Under the pieces are notes generated by a model. It saw only the letters and a program-made list of their open reading frames with translations. It had not been told where the DNA came from and searched no databases. Made by a program: the position numbers and the translations under genes. 64,000 nucleotides of DNA from UBA4742 sp963734965. GTDB lineage: Bacteria; Actinomycetota; Acidimicrobiia; Acidimicrobiales; Acidimicrobilacustridaceae. The stretch spans positions 1,178,001-1,242,000 of the forward strand of contig CAVTJK010000004.1 in the NCBI GenBank assembly GCA_963734965.1, in the 5' to 3' direction. Positions 36,678 through 46,438 of this stretch are shown piece by piece (within the stretch, counting starts at the first letter, position 1; every line of letters starts with the position of its first letter).

Positions 36678-36683
36678 TAGTGT
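36678..36683 (+). promoter_or_regulatory. Putative -10 element (TAGTGT), leaderless promoter
   Basis: TAGTGT ends 7 bp before the ATG at 36691, with no ribosome site between, so the hydrolase message is probably leaderless. A short TCTC-N6-GAGA repeat at 36641-36654 lies further upstream in the divergent region. Confidence 0.35.
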
Positions 36684-36690
36684 TCTCCGG

Positions 36691-37422
36691 ATGGCCCCTG
36701 GCGCTCGCCCCTTCGTCCTGGTCCATGGTGGAGGCCACGGCGGATGGTGCTGGCAGCGCGTCGCCCCTCGGCTGCGAGCGGCCGGCCACGAGGTGTTCAC
36801 GCCGACGCTCACCGGCTTGGGCGAGCGGGCCCACCTGCTCCACCCCGGTATCGACCTCGACCTGCACATCGCCGACGTCGTCGGCGTCCTTCGCTACGAG
36901 GATCTGCGTGACGTGATCCTGGTGGGTCACAGCTACGGCGGCATGGTGATCACCGGCGTGGCCGATCGGGCCCATGACCGGATCGGGCACCTCGTGTACC
37001 TCGACGCCGCCCACCCGGCCAGCGGCGAGTCCCTCGTCGACGTGTCCGGCGGGATGATGGCGCTGGCCCGCAGCGACTCCCGGGTCGTCGACGGCGTCGA
37101 GCTGGTGCTCTGGCCGATCGCCGACGCCGGCATGTTCTACGGGGTGACCGATCCCGACGACCTGGCCTGGATGCAGGACAAGCTGACCCCCCACCCCTGG
37201 AAGTGCTTCGAGCAGGCACTGCGACTCGACGACGAGGCCGCCGTCACGAGCATCCGGCGGACGAACATCAACTGCACGGCCTCGCTGCGCAGCTCCGATC
37301 CCGATGCGCTGGCCCGCCAGCTGGCCGCGGACGCGACCTATGAGATCGACACCGGCCACGACCTCATGATCACCGAGGCCGACGTCGTCGCCGACATGCT
37401 CCTCGAGGTAGCCGCGTCCTGA
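36691..37422 (+). CDS. Alpha/beta-hydrolase (salicylate esterase/hydroxynitrile-lyase-like)
   Basis: 243 residues. FVLVHGGGHGGWCWQRVAPR is the N-terminal oxyanion-hole signature of the plant-esterase-like hydrolase group; VILVGHSYGGMVITGVA has the nucleophile (GHSYGG, Ser near residue 77), HLVYLDAAHP follows, and the His is in YEIDTGHDLMI. Cytoplasmic, acting on a small ester or thioester; substrate unknown. Followed 54 bp later by a TetR gene in the same direction. Confidence 0.88.
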   Translation: MAPGARPFVLVHGGGHGGWCWQRVAPRLRAAGHEVFTPTLTGLGERAHLLHPGIDLDLHIADVVGVLRYEDLRDVILVGHSYGGMVITGVADRAHDRIGHLVYLDAAHPASGESLVDVSGGMMALARSDSRVVDGVELVLWPIADAGMFYGVTDPDDLAWMQDKLTPHPWKCFEQALRLDDEAAVTSIRRTNINCTASLRSSDPDALARQLAADATYEIDTGHDLMITEADVVADMLLEVAAS

Positions 37423-37476
37423 GTTGTCGCCCGCCCCACAACGGCGACCGCTCAGCCACGCGAGGATGGCGGGGAC

Positions 37477-38079
37477 ATGGCCTCAGAACGCAGGATCGGA
37501 GCGGAGGACTCCAAGAGCCGGGCGGCGCTGCTCGATGCCGCGCTGGCCTTGATGCTCGAGGAGGGCTACGCGTCGGTGACCTCGCGCAAGGTCGCGGCGC
37601 GCGCCGGGCTGAAACCTCAGCTCGTCCACTACTACTTCCGCACGATGGACGACCTCTTCCTCGCCGTGTTCCGCCGCGGCGCCGAGCTCAACCTCGAACG
37701 CCATGCCCAGGCTCTGGCCTCGGACCAGCCGCTGTGGGCGTTGTGGACCTTCAGCAACGATCCGGCCGGCAACGCCTTGAACGTGGAGTTCGCCGCCCTG
37801 GCCAACCACCGCAAGACCATCCGGGCCGAGATCGCCGCCTACGGCGAACGGTTCCGCCAGCAGCAGGTCGAGGCGCTCTCGCCGGAGCTCGCCCGCCGCG
37901 GCCTCGACCCGGACGACCTCCCGCCCGTCGCCGCCCTCGTGCTGATGACGGCGGTCTCGGTCATCGTCAACATGGAGGAGGGTCTCGGCATGAGCCTCGG
38001 CCATGGCGAGACGCGCGCGCTCGTCGAGCGCTACCTCACCGACATCGAGGGACCACGCCGCGACCAGGCCACCCCGTGA
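37477..38079 (+). CDS. TetR-family transcriptional regulator
   Basis: 200 residues. The helix-turn-helix is strong: LLDAALALMLEEGYASVTSR, VAARAGLKPQLVHYYFRTMD (recognition helix ending in the HYYF signature). The C-terminal ligand domain is unspecific. It probably controls the hydrolase and the divergent synthetase operon. A strong hairpin terminator follows between it and the convergent ligase. Confidence 0.92.
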   Translation: MASERRIGAEDSKSRAALLDAALALMLEEGYASVTSRKVAARAGLKPQLVHYYFRTMDDLFLAVFRRGAELNLERHAQALASDQPLWALWTFSNDPAGNALNVEFAALANHRKTIRAEIAAYGERFRQQQVEALSPELARRGLDPDDLPPVAALVLMTAVSVIVNMEEGLGMSLGHGETRALVERYLTDIEGPRRDQATP

Positions 38080-38096
38080 TGGACCTCACGTTCTGG

Positions 38097-38132
38097 CGGC
38101 GATGAGGGGCGTACGACGCCCTCAGATGCCGC
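38097..38132. terminator. Bidirectional hairpin terminator
   Basis: TGAGGGGCGT-ACG-ACGCCCTCA (38103-38124, one bulged G), extended by outer GCGGC/GCCGC pairing. It lies between the convergent TetR and ligase genes. No T tract is present. Confidence 0.5.
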
Positions 38133-38153
38133 AAGAAGCCGACGGTGGTCGGG

Positions 38154-39759
38154 TCAGTCCGGCATGGAGGCGTGCTGGTCGGCCACCCGCTGGCGCAGGT
38201 CCTCCTTGACCACCTTGCCGGTCGCGTTCACCGGGAGGGCATCGACGACCTCGACGGCGCGGGGAACCTTGTAGTTGGCCATCTCGGTGCGGCTCCACTC
38301 GATGAGGTCGGATCCGGTCGTCGACGCGCCGGGCGTGAGCACGACGAAGGCCATGCCGACCTCACCGAGACGCTCGTCGGGGATGCCGATCACCGCCGCC
38401 TGCTGCACATCGGGGTGGCGCAACAGGCCGTTCTCGATCTCGGCCGGGTAGGCGTTGAAGCCCCCGACGATGAACATGTCCTTCGATCGACCGACGATGC
38501 GCAGGCAGCCGGCCGGATCCACGAGACCGAGGTCGCCGGTGCGCAGCCATCCGTCGGCCGAGAGGGCCAGAGCCGTCGCCTCGGGATCGTCGAGGTAGTG
38601 GGACATGATGCTGCCGCCGCGGAGCAGGATCTCGCCCGGCTCCCCGTCGACCGTGTCCTGTCCCTGGCCGTCGACGATGCGCAGCTCGAACCCCGGGCGC
38701 GGCCGCCCGACGGTCGTGGCGATGGTCTCGACGTCGTCCGCGGGCGAGGTCGCCGACGCCGTCCCGCCTTCGGTGAGCCCGTAGCCCGTGACGATGGTGG
38801 TGAACGGGAGCTCGTCGTCGATCCGGCGGATGAGCTCGACGGGGATGTCGGCGGCGCCGGTGACGGCCACGCGCAGGCGCGACAGGTCGTGGCGATCACG
38901 ATCGGGATGGTCGAGGATGCTCTGGTACAGCGTGGGTGGTCCCGGCAGCACCGTGACCTCCTCCTCGGCCGCCCGCGCCAGCACCCGGTCGACGTCGAAC
39001 ACGGCCTCGGGCAGCATCGTGGCCCCGGCGCACACGGCGGCGAGGATCCCGGCCTTCAACCCGAACATGTGGAAGTACGGGTTCACCATGAGGTAGCGGT
39101 CGGCCGAGTCGAGCCCCGTCATGGCCACCCAGTCCTGGGCCACGAGCAAGGTCCGGCCGTTGGTCTGCACGACCCCCTTCGGCAGACCCGTCGTCCCCGA
39201 GGTGAACAGGATGTCGGAGGGATCATCGGCGCCGACGGCGACGCTGCGGTCGAGCACCTCGGCCCGCCCGTCCTCGGTGCCCCGAGCGAGGAAGTCGGCC
39301 CACGACTCGGTGCCGGCCGCCGTCGGCCCGGACGCGACCACGACCGTGGCCAGCTCGGGCAGCGTCGACGCCCGAGTCGGCGAGCATGGCGACGTAGTCG
39401 GTCCCCAAGAAGTCGGTGACCGTCACCAACGCCCGGGCCCGGCTGCGACTCAGGATGTCGGCCGCCTCGGCGCCCTTGAAGCGCGTGTTGACCGGCACCA
39501 GGACGGCGCCCGCCTGGAAGATCCCGAGCACGGCGACGATCCACTCGGCGCTGTTGAACGCCCAGATGGCGACGCGATCACCCGGCTCGATGCCCGATGC
39601 GACGAGGGCGGCCCCGAAGCGACGGGACTGGTCGAGCAGTTCCGCATACGACAACCGGGTGTCACCGTCGACGACGGCGGGCCGGTCGGCGAACCGCTCG
39701 GCCGAGGCGGCGATCATCGCCGGGATGCTCTCCCACCCGCGGCCGCGGGACCGGGTCAC
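38154..39759 (-). CDS. AMP-dependent acyl-CoA synthetase/ligase (one frameshift)
   Basis: About 534 residues from the GTG at 39759, which overlaps the amidohydrolase stop (GTGA). ANL motifs: DILFTSGTTGLPKGVVQTNG, GYGLTEGGTASATS, GWLRTGDLGLVDPAGCLRIV and NATGKVVKEDL (catalytic Lys). One extra base near 39363 splits the open frame between MLADSGVD and ELATVVVASGP; both halves are required for a complete enzyme. It would activate the acid released by, or entering with, the coupled amidohydrolase. Confidence 0.85.
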
Positions 39760-40955
39760 GACCTGATGACGGCGTCGTCGACGTTCATGAGTCGAGCCAT
39801 GTTGCCGCCCATGATCTTGCGCACCGATTCCTCGGGCAGACCAGCCAGCTCGTCGATGTAGCTCGACGGGTCGGCCAGGCCCTCGGGATGGGGGAAGTCG
39901 GATCCGAACAGGACGTGGTCGACGCCGATGAGCTCGGCCAGCGCCCCGAGGTCCTCCTCCCAGAACGGGCTGATGTAGATGTTGCGCTTGATGACCTCGA
40001 CGGGATCTTCGAGGAAGTCCTGCGGCATCTTCTTGTAGACGTCGGCCATGGACTTGAGCAGCGGCTCGACCCAGACGCTGCCGTTCTCGATGACCGCGAC
40101 CCTGAGGGCGGGAAAGCGCGACAGGGCCCCGTGGCAGACGAGCGCCGAGACGGCGTCCTCGACCGGCCGCCACGCCGAGAGCATGCGGAAGGCCTCGGGC
40201 TGGAACGGCAGCATCTCGCTGTTGTTGCCCACCCAGTCGTTGGCGTAGCGCTCATAGCCGCTGTCGGAGGCGTGCATGGTGACGAGCACGTCGAGATCGA
40301 CGACGCGCTGCCAGAACGGATCGAACTCGGGCAGCCCGAACGAACGTGAGCCCCGGAAGCCCGGAACCGGAGCCGGACGGATCAAGATCGCACGCGCCCC
40401 CCGCTCGACCACCCACTCGAGCTCTTCGATGGCGCGATCGACGATGGGCAGGGTGATCACCGGCGTGGTGAAGATCCGGTTCTCGTGGTTGAACGACCAG
40501 GTCTCGTGGATCCACTCGTTCAGCGAGTGGATCACGGCGTGGATCGCCTCGGGGTCGTCCCGCAGGCGTTCCTCGACCAGGCTGGCGAGGGTGGGGAACA
40601 TGAGGGCACGGTCGATGCCCTGTTCGTCCATCAGCTCGGCGCGTGCGACCGGGTCCCGGAAGGCCGGGATCGACCTCATGGGCTCGCCGAAGAGCGCCCG
40701 GCGGTCCTTGCCCTCGGGGTTGCCCTTGCGGAAGTAGTCCTCGAGGGTGCCCGGCCGGGCGACGACCTCGAAGGTCGGGTTCGGGATGTACTCGCTGATC
40801 TGGCCCCGCACCACGATCTTGGTCCGGCCGCGCACGTCCACGTAGTCGATGACGCGGCGGTAGCGCTCGGGCAGGTACTTGGTCAACGAGTCGCGCGTCT
40901 CGTAGAGGTGGTTGTCGGCATCGAAGACCGGTATGTCGAGCGTTCGCGTCGCCAT
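39756..40955 (-). CDS. Amidohydrolase family 2 (ACMSD/LigW-like) protein
   Basis: 399 residues. The N-terminal FDADNHLYETRDSLTKYLPE carries the D-x-D-x-H metal motif of amidohydrolase-2 proteins in actinobacterial catabolic islands; VLVTMHASDSGYE and DHVLFGSDFPHPEG give the further His and the Asp ligand. Members are zinc-dependent decarboxylases or hydrolases. First gene of a two-gene operon with the acyl-CoA synthetase. An operator-like palindrome sits just upstream of its ATG. Confidence 0.9.
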   Translation of the reverse strand: MATRTLDIPVFDADNHLYETRDSLTKYLPERYRRVIDYVDVRGRTKIVVRGQISEYIPNPTFEVVARPGTLEDYFRKGNPEGKDRRALFGEPMRSIPAFRDPVARAELMDEQGIDRALMFPTLASLVEERLRDDPEAIHAVIHSLNEWIHETWSFNHENRIFTTPVITLPIVDRAIEELEWVVERGARAILIRPAPVPGFRGSRSFGLPEFDPFWQRVVDLDVLVTMHASDSGYERYANDWVGNNSEMLPFQPEAFRMLSAWRPVEDAVSALVCHGALSRFPALRVAVIENGSVWVEPLLKSMADVYKKMPQDFLEDPVEVIKRNIYISPFWEEDLGALAELIGVDHVLFGSDFPHPEGLADPSSYIDELAGLPEESVRKIMGGNMARLMNVDDAVIRS

Positions 40956-40969
40956 GGGACCCTCTTTCG

Positions 40970-40993
40970 AGTGTGAGAACGGTCCTGTTCTCA
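40970..40993. promoter_or_regulatory. Perfect palindromic operator TGAGAAC-N6-GTTCTCA
   Basis: A 20-bp palindrome (40974-40993) in the divergent region between the amidohydrolase and the aldehyde-dehydrogenase fragment. With its left flank it reads AGTGTGAGAACGGT, matching AGTGTGATAATGGT at 47370-47383 in 12 of 14 positions. A TetR-type repressor is the likely binder. Confidence 0.55.
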
Positions 40994-41103
40994 GATGAGA
41001 GTACCGTTGTTAGAAGGATCCCGCCAGTGAGAATCTGCTTCTTGGTCTACAGTAACGTTGATTTCGCCATCGAACGCTCGTCGTGAGCTGCCAGGGGGGC
41101 CAC

Positions 41104-41499
41104 ATGGGCCAGCAAGATCTGCTGTACGTCGGCGGCGACTGGGTGGCCCCGACCACTCCGGACGCCATCGAGGTGGTCTCGCCCCACACCGAAGCCGTCA
41201 TCGCCACGGTCGCCGCCGCCGGGCCCTGCGACGTCGATCGGGCCGTTGCCGCGGCGCGGGTCGCCTTCGACGAGGGCCCGTGGCCCCGGCTCGACCCGGC
41301 CGAACGCATCGACGCCGTGCGGCGACTGGCGGCGCTCTACGGCGAGCGCCGCCGCGAGATGGCCGAGCTCATCACCGCCGAGATGGGCGCGCCCATCTCG
41401 TTCTCGAAGTTCGCCCAGGCCACGCTGCCCGATCATGGCTTGATGACGACGGCTGACCGGCACCGGCTGCGTTCGATGCGGGCTGAACCAGGCGCCTGA
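41104..41499 (+). pseudogene. Truncated aldehyde dehydrogenase (N-terminal quarter only)
   Basis: From the ATG at 41104 the first 110 or so residues are a clear aldehyde-dehydrogenase N-terminus (LLYVGGDWVAPTT, RAVAAARVAFDEGPWPRLDP, ELITAEMGAPISFSKFAQAT). After about 41430 the similarity stops abruptly. The frame then runs through 20 unrelated residues to a TGA, with no cofactor-binding or catalytic domain. A normal family member has about 490 residues. This is a deletion remnant or an assembly break. The next 258 bp hold nothing recognisable before the P450. Confidence 0.75.
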
Positions 41500-41757
41500 C
41501 AGCATCGAAGTCGCCGGGATCTGGGGCCCCACACCGGCCATGCCGGCATCGCCGGCCGAGCGGCATCGGCCGTGAGCGTCGAGCCGGGCGAGCCGGCATC
41601 GGAGGGCTACGCTCGAGCTGCAACGTCGATCTCGGTGGCGGCGGCGCCGTGAGCCCATCCGTCGACCAGATCTCTCGTCTCACCACAACCCACTCGACGC
41701 CGATCGAGGTGCTCGGGCTCGCGCCATCGGCGCGACCACACCCCCGGGGGATCGAGG

Positions 41758-42958
41758 ATGACGACCACCACGCTCCGAGATCTACTACGACCCGTTCGAC
41801 TTCGAGATCGACACCGATCCGTACCCGCTCTGGCGACGACTGCGCGACGAGCACCCGCTCTACTACAACGACCGCTACGACTTCTACGCGCTCAGTCGCT
41901 TCGACGACGTCGAACCGTGCCTGGTCGACTGGAAGACCTACAGCTCGGCGCACGGCACGATCCTCGAGCTCATCAAGAGCGACATGGAGATCCCGCCCGG
42001 GTCGATCATCTTCGAGGATCCCCCCGGCCACGACCTCCATCGCGGTCTGCTCTCGCGGGTCTTCACGCCGAAGAAGATGAACGCCATCGAGCCCAAGGTG
42101 CGCGAGTTCTGCGCCCGCAGCCTCGATCCGCTGGTGGGCTCGGGCGGGTTCGACTTCATCGCCGACCTCGGGGCCCAGATGCCGATGCGCACGATCGGCA
42201 TGCTGCTCGGCATACCCGAGCAGGACCAGGAGGCGATCCGCGACCACATCGACGAGGGCCTGCGCCTCGAGGACGGATCCATGCCCGACACCTCGCACTT
42301 CGACACGGTCGGCCAGACGAGCAGCTTCGAGGAGTACATCGACTGGCGGGCCTCGAATCCCTCGGACGACCTGATGACCGAGCTGTTGCAGGCCGAGTAC
42401 ACCGACGTCGACGGCGAGACGCGGCGGCTCACCCGGGCCGAGGTCCTGGGCTACGTCAACCTGATCGCCGCGGCCGGCAACGAGACCACGACGCGCCTCA
42501 TCGGCTGGACGGGCAAGGTGCTGGCCGACCATCCCGATCAGCGGGCCGCCGTGGTGGCCAACCGCGAGCTGGTCCCGAACGTGATCGAGGAGGTCCTCCG
42601 CTTCGAGGCGCCGTCACCCGTGCAGGCCCGCTACGTGACCCACGACGTCGAGCACCACGGGACGGTGGTCCCCGAAGGCAGCGCCATGCTCCTGCTCAAC
42701 GGCTCGGGCAACCGGGACGACCGGAAGTTCCCGGACGGCGACCGCTTCGACATCCAGCGCCGCATCGACCACCACCTGTCGTTCGGCTACGGCCTGCACT
42801 TCTGCCTCGGCGCCGCGCTGGCCCGGTTGGAGGCCAGGGTGGCCCTCGACGAGGTCTTGGCCCGCTTCCCGACCTGGGAGGTCGACACCGCCAACGCCAA
42901 GCAGGCCCGAACCTCGACGGTGCGGGGCTGGGAGAGCCTGCCCGTGTTCACGAGCTGA
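41758..42958 (+). CDS. Cytochrome P450 (one frameshift near the start)
   Basis: About 399 residues. The ATG at 41758 is followed by an extra C near 41773; removing it restores SEIYYDPFDFEIDTDPYPLW and the whole N-terminal domain. Family landmarks: I-helix IAAAGNETTTRLIG with the oxygen-activating Thr, K-helix E-x-x-R in VIEEVLRFEAP, and heme ligand loop FGYGLHFCLGAALARLEARV. A soluble bacterial monooxygenase needing ferredoxin partners, none of which is nearby. It probably hydroxylates an acyl-chain or ring substrate of the island. Followed 43 bp later by an SDR. Confidence 0.9.
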
Positions 42959-43001
42959 CGTCGGACCCCGAGCACCGATCCCCACACGAAAGGTCGTACC
43001 C

Positions 43002-43748
43002 ATGAAAGCCGTTGTCGTCGGAGCCACGAGCGGTCTGGGCCGCTGCATCGCGGTCGGACTCGGGAAGCGGGGCGCGCACGTGGCCCTCATGGCCCGGCGG
43101 CCCGATCGCCTCGCCGACGCGGCCGCCGAGACCGGACCCGACGCACTGGCCATCACCTGTGACGTGACCGACGAGCAGTCGTGCGCCGCGGCCATCGAGC
43201 AGGCGGCCGAGGGCCTCGGTGGGATCGACGCCCTCGTCTACGCGAGCGGCATCGGTCCACTGGGTCGCCTGGCCGAGGTCGACGCCGAGACGTGGCGGCG
43301 GATCTTCGACACGAACGTCATCGGGGCGGCCCGCATCACCGCCGCCGCCCTGCCCCACCTGACCGCGTCGAGCGGGGCCGCCGCCTACCTGTCGTCGACG
43401 AGCGCGTCCGACACCCCGCCCTGGCCGGGCCTGGGCGCGTACGCGGTGAGCAAGGCGGCGCTCAACAAGCTGGTCGAGGCCTGGCATTCCGAGCACCCCC
43501 AGGTCGGGTTCACGCGGGTCACCGTCGGTGACTGCGCCGGCGGCGAAGGCGACGCCATGTCGCACTTCAACGCCGATTGGGACATGGACCTGATGGCCGA
43601 GGTGGCGCAGGTCTGGATCGAACGCCATCTGATCGCCGGCTCCCTCATGGACGTCGAGGAGCTGATCCGGGTGCTCGACACGGTCCTGCGCTGCGGCGCC
43701 AGCGCCAGCATCCCCGTCGTCGGCGTCCTGCCCCGGCCCCCCGCGTGA
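43002..43748 (+). CDS. SDR-family oxidoreductase
   Basis: 248 residues. NAD(P)-binding KAVVVGATSGLGRCIAVGLG, an Arg-containing strand-2 end (ALMARRPDRLADA) favouring NADPH, DALVYASGIGPLG, AYLSSTSASDTPPWPGL (Ser) and YAVSKAALNKLVEA (Tyr-x-x-x-Lys). It would oxidise an alcohol or reduce a ketone, plausibly the P450 product. Fourteen bp separate it from a second SDR. Confidence 0.9.
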   Translation: MKAVVVGATSGLGRCIAVGLGKRGAHVALMARRPDRLADAAAETGPDALAITCDVTDEQSCAAAIEQAAEGLGGIDALVYASGIGPLGRLAEVDAETWRRIFDTNVIGAARITAAALPHLTASSGAAAYLSSTSASDTPPWPGLGAYAVSKAALNKLVEAWHSEHPQVGFTRVTVGDCAGGEGDAMSHFNADWDMDLMAEVAQVWIERHLIAGSLMDVEELIRVLDTVLRCGASASIPVVGVLPRPPA

Positions 43749-43761
43749 GCAAGCCCCGAGG

Positions 43762-44584
43762 ATGACAACGGTCGGGGTCGTCACCGGCGCGTCCAGCGGC
43801 ATCGGCGAGGCGTGCGCCCACCGCCTGGTGGGAACGGTCGACGTCCTGGTGCTCGTCGACCGCAACGAGGGCCCGGCCACCGCGCTGGCCGACCAGCTCA
43901 GCGGCGCGGCGACGCGCTGTGAGCCCGTGGCCATGGACATCACCGACGCGGCCGCCGTCGCCCACCTGGCCGAGCGGGCCAAGGGGTACGGGACGCTGCG
44001 CCGAGTGGCCCACGCCGCGGGCATCTCGCCGACCATGGCCGGCTGGGAGCAGATGCTCGTGGTCGATCTGGTCGGAACGGCCCTGCTGGTCGAGGCCCTG
44101 CGGCCACTGGTCACGACCGGGGACGGCCATGGTGTGCGTCGCCTCGATGTCGGCCCAACTCGTGGCGGGGCACGCTGACCCCGCCATCGACGCCGTCATC
44201 GACGCGCCCCTCAGCCCGACCTTCCTCGACGACTACCGGGCCGCCGCGGGCGAGGCCGGACAGGACTCGGGGATGGCCTACGCGTGGGCCAAGCGGGGGG
44301 TGCAACGTCTGGTGCAGCGCGAAGCCGGTCCGTTCGGGGCCTCGGGGGCGCGGATCTGCTCGGTCTCACCCGGCACGATCGACACCCCCATGGGCCGCCG
44401 CGAGCTCGAGCGCCAGCCTGGCATGCGCATGCTCGAGGAGATGACCCCGCTCGGGCGCTCGGGTCGAGCCGACGAGATGGCCGCCGTCATGGCCTTCCTG
44501 CTCTCCGACGAGGCCAGCTTCGTCACGGGGATCGACGTCCTCGCCGACGGAGGGGCCTGCGCCGCCGTCGCCCAGATGGGCTGA
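43762..44584 (+). CDS. SDR-family oxidoreductase (one frameshift)
   Basis: About 273 residues. Rossmann motif VGVVTGASSGIGEACAHRLV, an Asp-rich strand end (LVLVDRNEG), HAAGISPTMAGW and AYAWAKRGVQRLVQ (Tyr-x-x-x-Lys); the C-terminus PLGRSGRADEMAAVMAFLLS with ITGIDVLADGG-type ending is classical. An extra G in GGGG at 44119-44122 shifts the frame before the catalytic Ser strand (MVCVASMSAQL). An insertion relative to short SDRs (PAIDAVIDAPLSPTFLDDYR) resembles 3-alpha-HSD-like enzymes. It converges on the LLM gene with only 7 bp between stops. Confidence 0.83.
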
Positions 44585-44591
44585 GGCGGTA

Positions 44592-45551
44592 CTAGAGGAA
44601 CGACTCCTCGAACAGGTGGAGGTGCTCCCACGCCAGGGCGGGCGGGATGCCGCCGACCATCGGGTGCAGCAGGGCGAACGCCATGTCCGCCCCGGCCTGC
44701 TCGGCGGCGTAGTCGTCCGGGGTGAGGATCCGGTACTGGCCCGTGGCGCGGAGCTCGTCGAGGTCGGCCACAGGGTGGTAGATCGCGTCGACGTCGGCCG
44801 TCGCCTGCCACGCACCGTAGGCGTTGACCTCGTGGAGGAAGTAGGGCCCGACGACGGGCCAGGTCGCCTCGGGGTCCTCGGCCAGGACCACGACGGCGCC
44901 GTCGATGGTGAATCCCGGCCCGGGATCGGGCTGGCCGAGCTTCAGGCATTCATCGCGGTAGAACTCCCAGCAGCTCGACGTCGAAGGGATGAAGCCGTCG
45001 GCGATGCGAGCGGCGCGCCGAGCGGCCGCCTCGCTCGAGCCCCCCAACACGATCTTCGGTCCCCCGGGCTGGGCCGGGGTCGGGAGGACCTGCACGGTAC
45101 GACCGCGGTACTCGAACGGCTTGCCGGTCCACGCCGCCCGCAGGGTCGCGACCGTCTCGCGCACGCGCGCCGGACGATCCGACAGCGACACGCCGAACAT
45201 GGCGAACTCGTCGGCCAGGTAGCCGCCGGCGATCGTGACGTCGAGGCGACCGCCGCTGAGCAGATCGACGACGGCGATGTCCTCGGCCAGCCGGATCGGG
45301 TCGTGGAAGGGCGCGATCAGCGCGTTGATGCCGATGCGCAGCGTCGTCGTGCGCGCCGCGATGGCGGCCGCCATCGGCAGGGCGCTCGGCAGGTAGCCGT
45401 CATCCGATCCGTGGTGCTCGGACAGGCCCACGAACAGGGCCCCTCGGGCATCGGCCCACGCGCACATGTCCACCGCCGCCTGGTACCGCTCCTGCACGCT
45501 CACCCCGGCGAACTCGGGGTTGCGCAGATCGAAGCGCAGGCCGAAGAGCAT
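44592..45551 (-). CDS. LLM-class (luciferase-like) flavin-dependent oxidoreductase
   Basis: 319 residues from the ATG at 45551. LFVGLSEHHGSDDGYLPSAL, TTTLRIGINALIAPFHDPIR, AEDIAVVDLLSGGRLDVTIA and AARRAARIADGFIPS are the usual TIM-barrel LLM landmarks. It could use FMN or coenzyme F420. Likely a monooxygenase or dehydrogenase in the surrounding catabolic pathway. Last gene of the operon running from the hydratase at 47328. Confidence 0.9.
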   Translation of the reverse strand: MLFGLRFDLRNPEFAGVSVQERYQAAVDMCAWADARGALFVGLSEHHGSDDGYLPSALPMAAAIAARTTTLRIGINALIAPFHDPIRLAEDIAVVDLLSGGRLDVTIAGGYLADEFAMFGVSLSDRPARVRETVATLRAAWTGKPFEYRGRTVQVLPTPAQPGGPKIVLGGSSEAAARRAARIADGFIPSTSSCWEFYRDECLKLGQPDPGPGFTIDGAVVVLAEDPEATWPVVGPYFLHEVNAYGAWQATADVDAIYHPVADLDELRATGQYRILTPDDYAAEQAGADMAFALLHPMVGGIPPALAWEHLHLFEESFL

Positions 45552-45591
45552 CACGCCGCGCCGGCGAGAGTCGGCCGGGCCGCACGGCGCG

Positions 45592-46426
45592 TCACAGGAC
45601 ACCCGTGCCCGGATTGGACAGCGGTCGGATCATGGCGTCCTGCACGAACGAGGCCACGAGCTGTCCGTCCCGCCCGAACACATCGGCGCGGCCGTAGCTG
45701 CGACCGTGGCCGGCGTAGGGGCTCTCGTGTGACATCAGCAACCACTCGCCGGACGGGGTAGGGCTCATGGAACGTGAGCGTGTGGCTGATCACGCCCGTC
45801 GACAACGAGCGGTGGGCCTGAGCCTGGCCGACGCCGGCGTGGGGACGCATGGCCGTGCCGATGAGGAACCCGTCGGTGGCGAAGGCCAGAAGGGCCTGGT
45901 TGACGGCGGGATCGGCGGGAGCGCCGACGAAGCGGGTCCACACGTCGAGCTCGGCCGGCCCGACCAGGTCGGGGTCGCTGATGTCGACGCCGTCCACGAT
46001 CCGCACCTCCCACGCCCCCGCGTCGACGTCGACGGGCTGGTGGTCGTCGGGATCCGATCTGGTCGTCGGCGCCACGGCGTGGCGGATGAGGTCGTCCTCG
46101 TCGGCGTGGAGCAGGACGAGCGACCTCGTGCGCAGTCGCCCATCCTGGCTGATGGTCACCGTGCTGCCGGCGAAGGTCCGGCCCCCGTGGGTCCGCTCGA
46201 CGGTGATGTCGACGGGGAGGTCAGGTGTCGCGCTGCGGGCGAACACGGTGTGCAAGGTCTTGACCGCCATGGCGTCGGTGCCCGCCAGCGCGGCCATCAC
46301 CGACTGGGCCATGAGCTGACCCCCGAAGACCACGCCGTGAGGAGACGTCACGTTCGGGGCGCAGTACCGATCGGGACCCGTGGCCTCCAACGTGAGCGCG
46401 TCGGTGAGCGAGTCGATCGTGAACAT
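45592..46426 (-). CDS. Acyl-CoA thioesterase II (TesB-like), one frameshift
   Basis: About 277 residues. Double hotdog: the N-terminal part has SPHGVVFGGQLMAQSVMAAL and GRTFAGSTVTISQDGRL, the C-terminal part PHAGVGQAQAHRSLSTGVIS. One extra base in GGGG at 45755-45758 breaks the frame just before the conserved SGEWLLMSHESPYAGHGRSY. Removing it yields the expected ending FVQDAMIRPL and a TGA at 45592. It hydrolyses acyl-CoA to free acid and CoA. It starts 12 bp after the SDR remnant. Confidence 0.83.
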
Positions 46427-46438
46427 CGCGGCGCTCGT

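Noticed and set aside
37423..37450. Possible hairpin GTCGCC/GGCGAC after the hydrolase gene
   Set aside because: Arms of 6 bp with an 11-base loop and no T tract; in DNA this GC-rich such a repeat is expected by chance.
41525..41620. Repeated CCGGCATCG words suggesting a repeat array
   Set aside because: Only three imperfect copies at irregular distance; too short and irregular for a CRISPR or other array.
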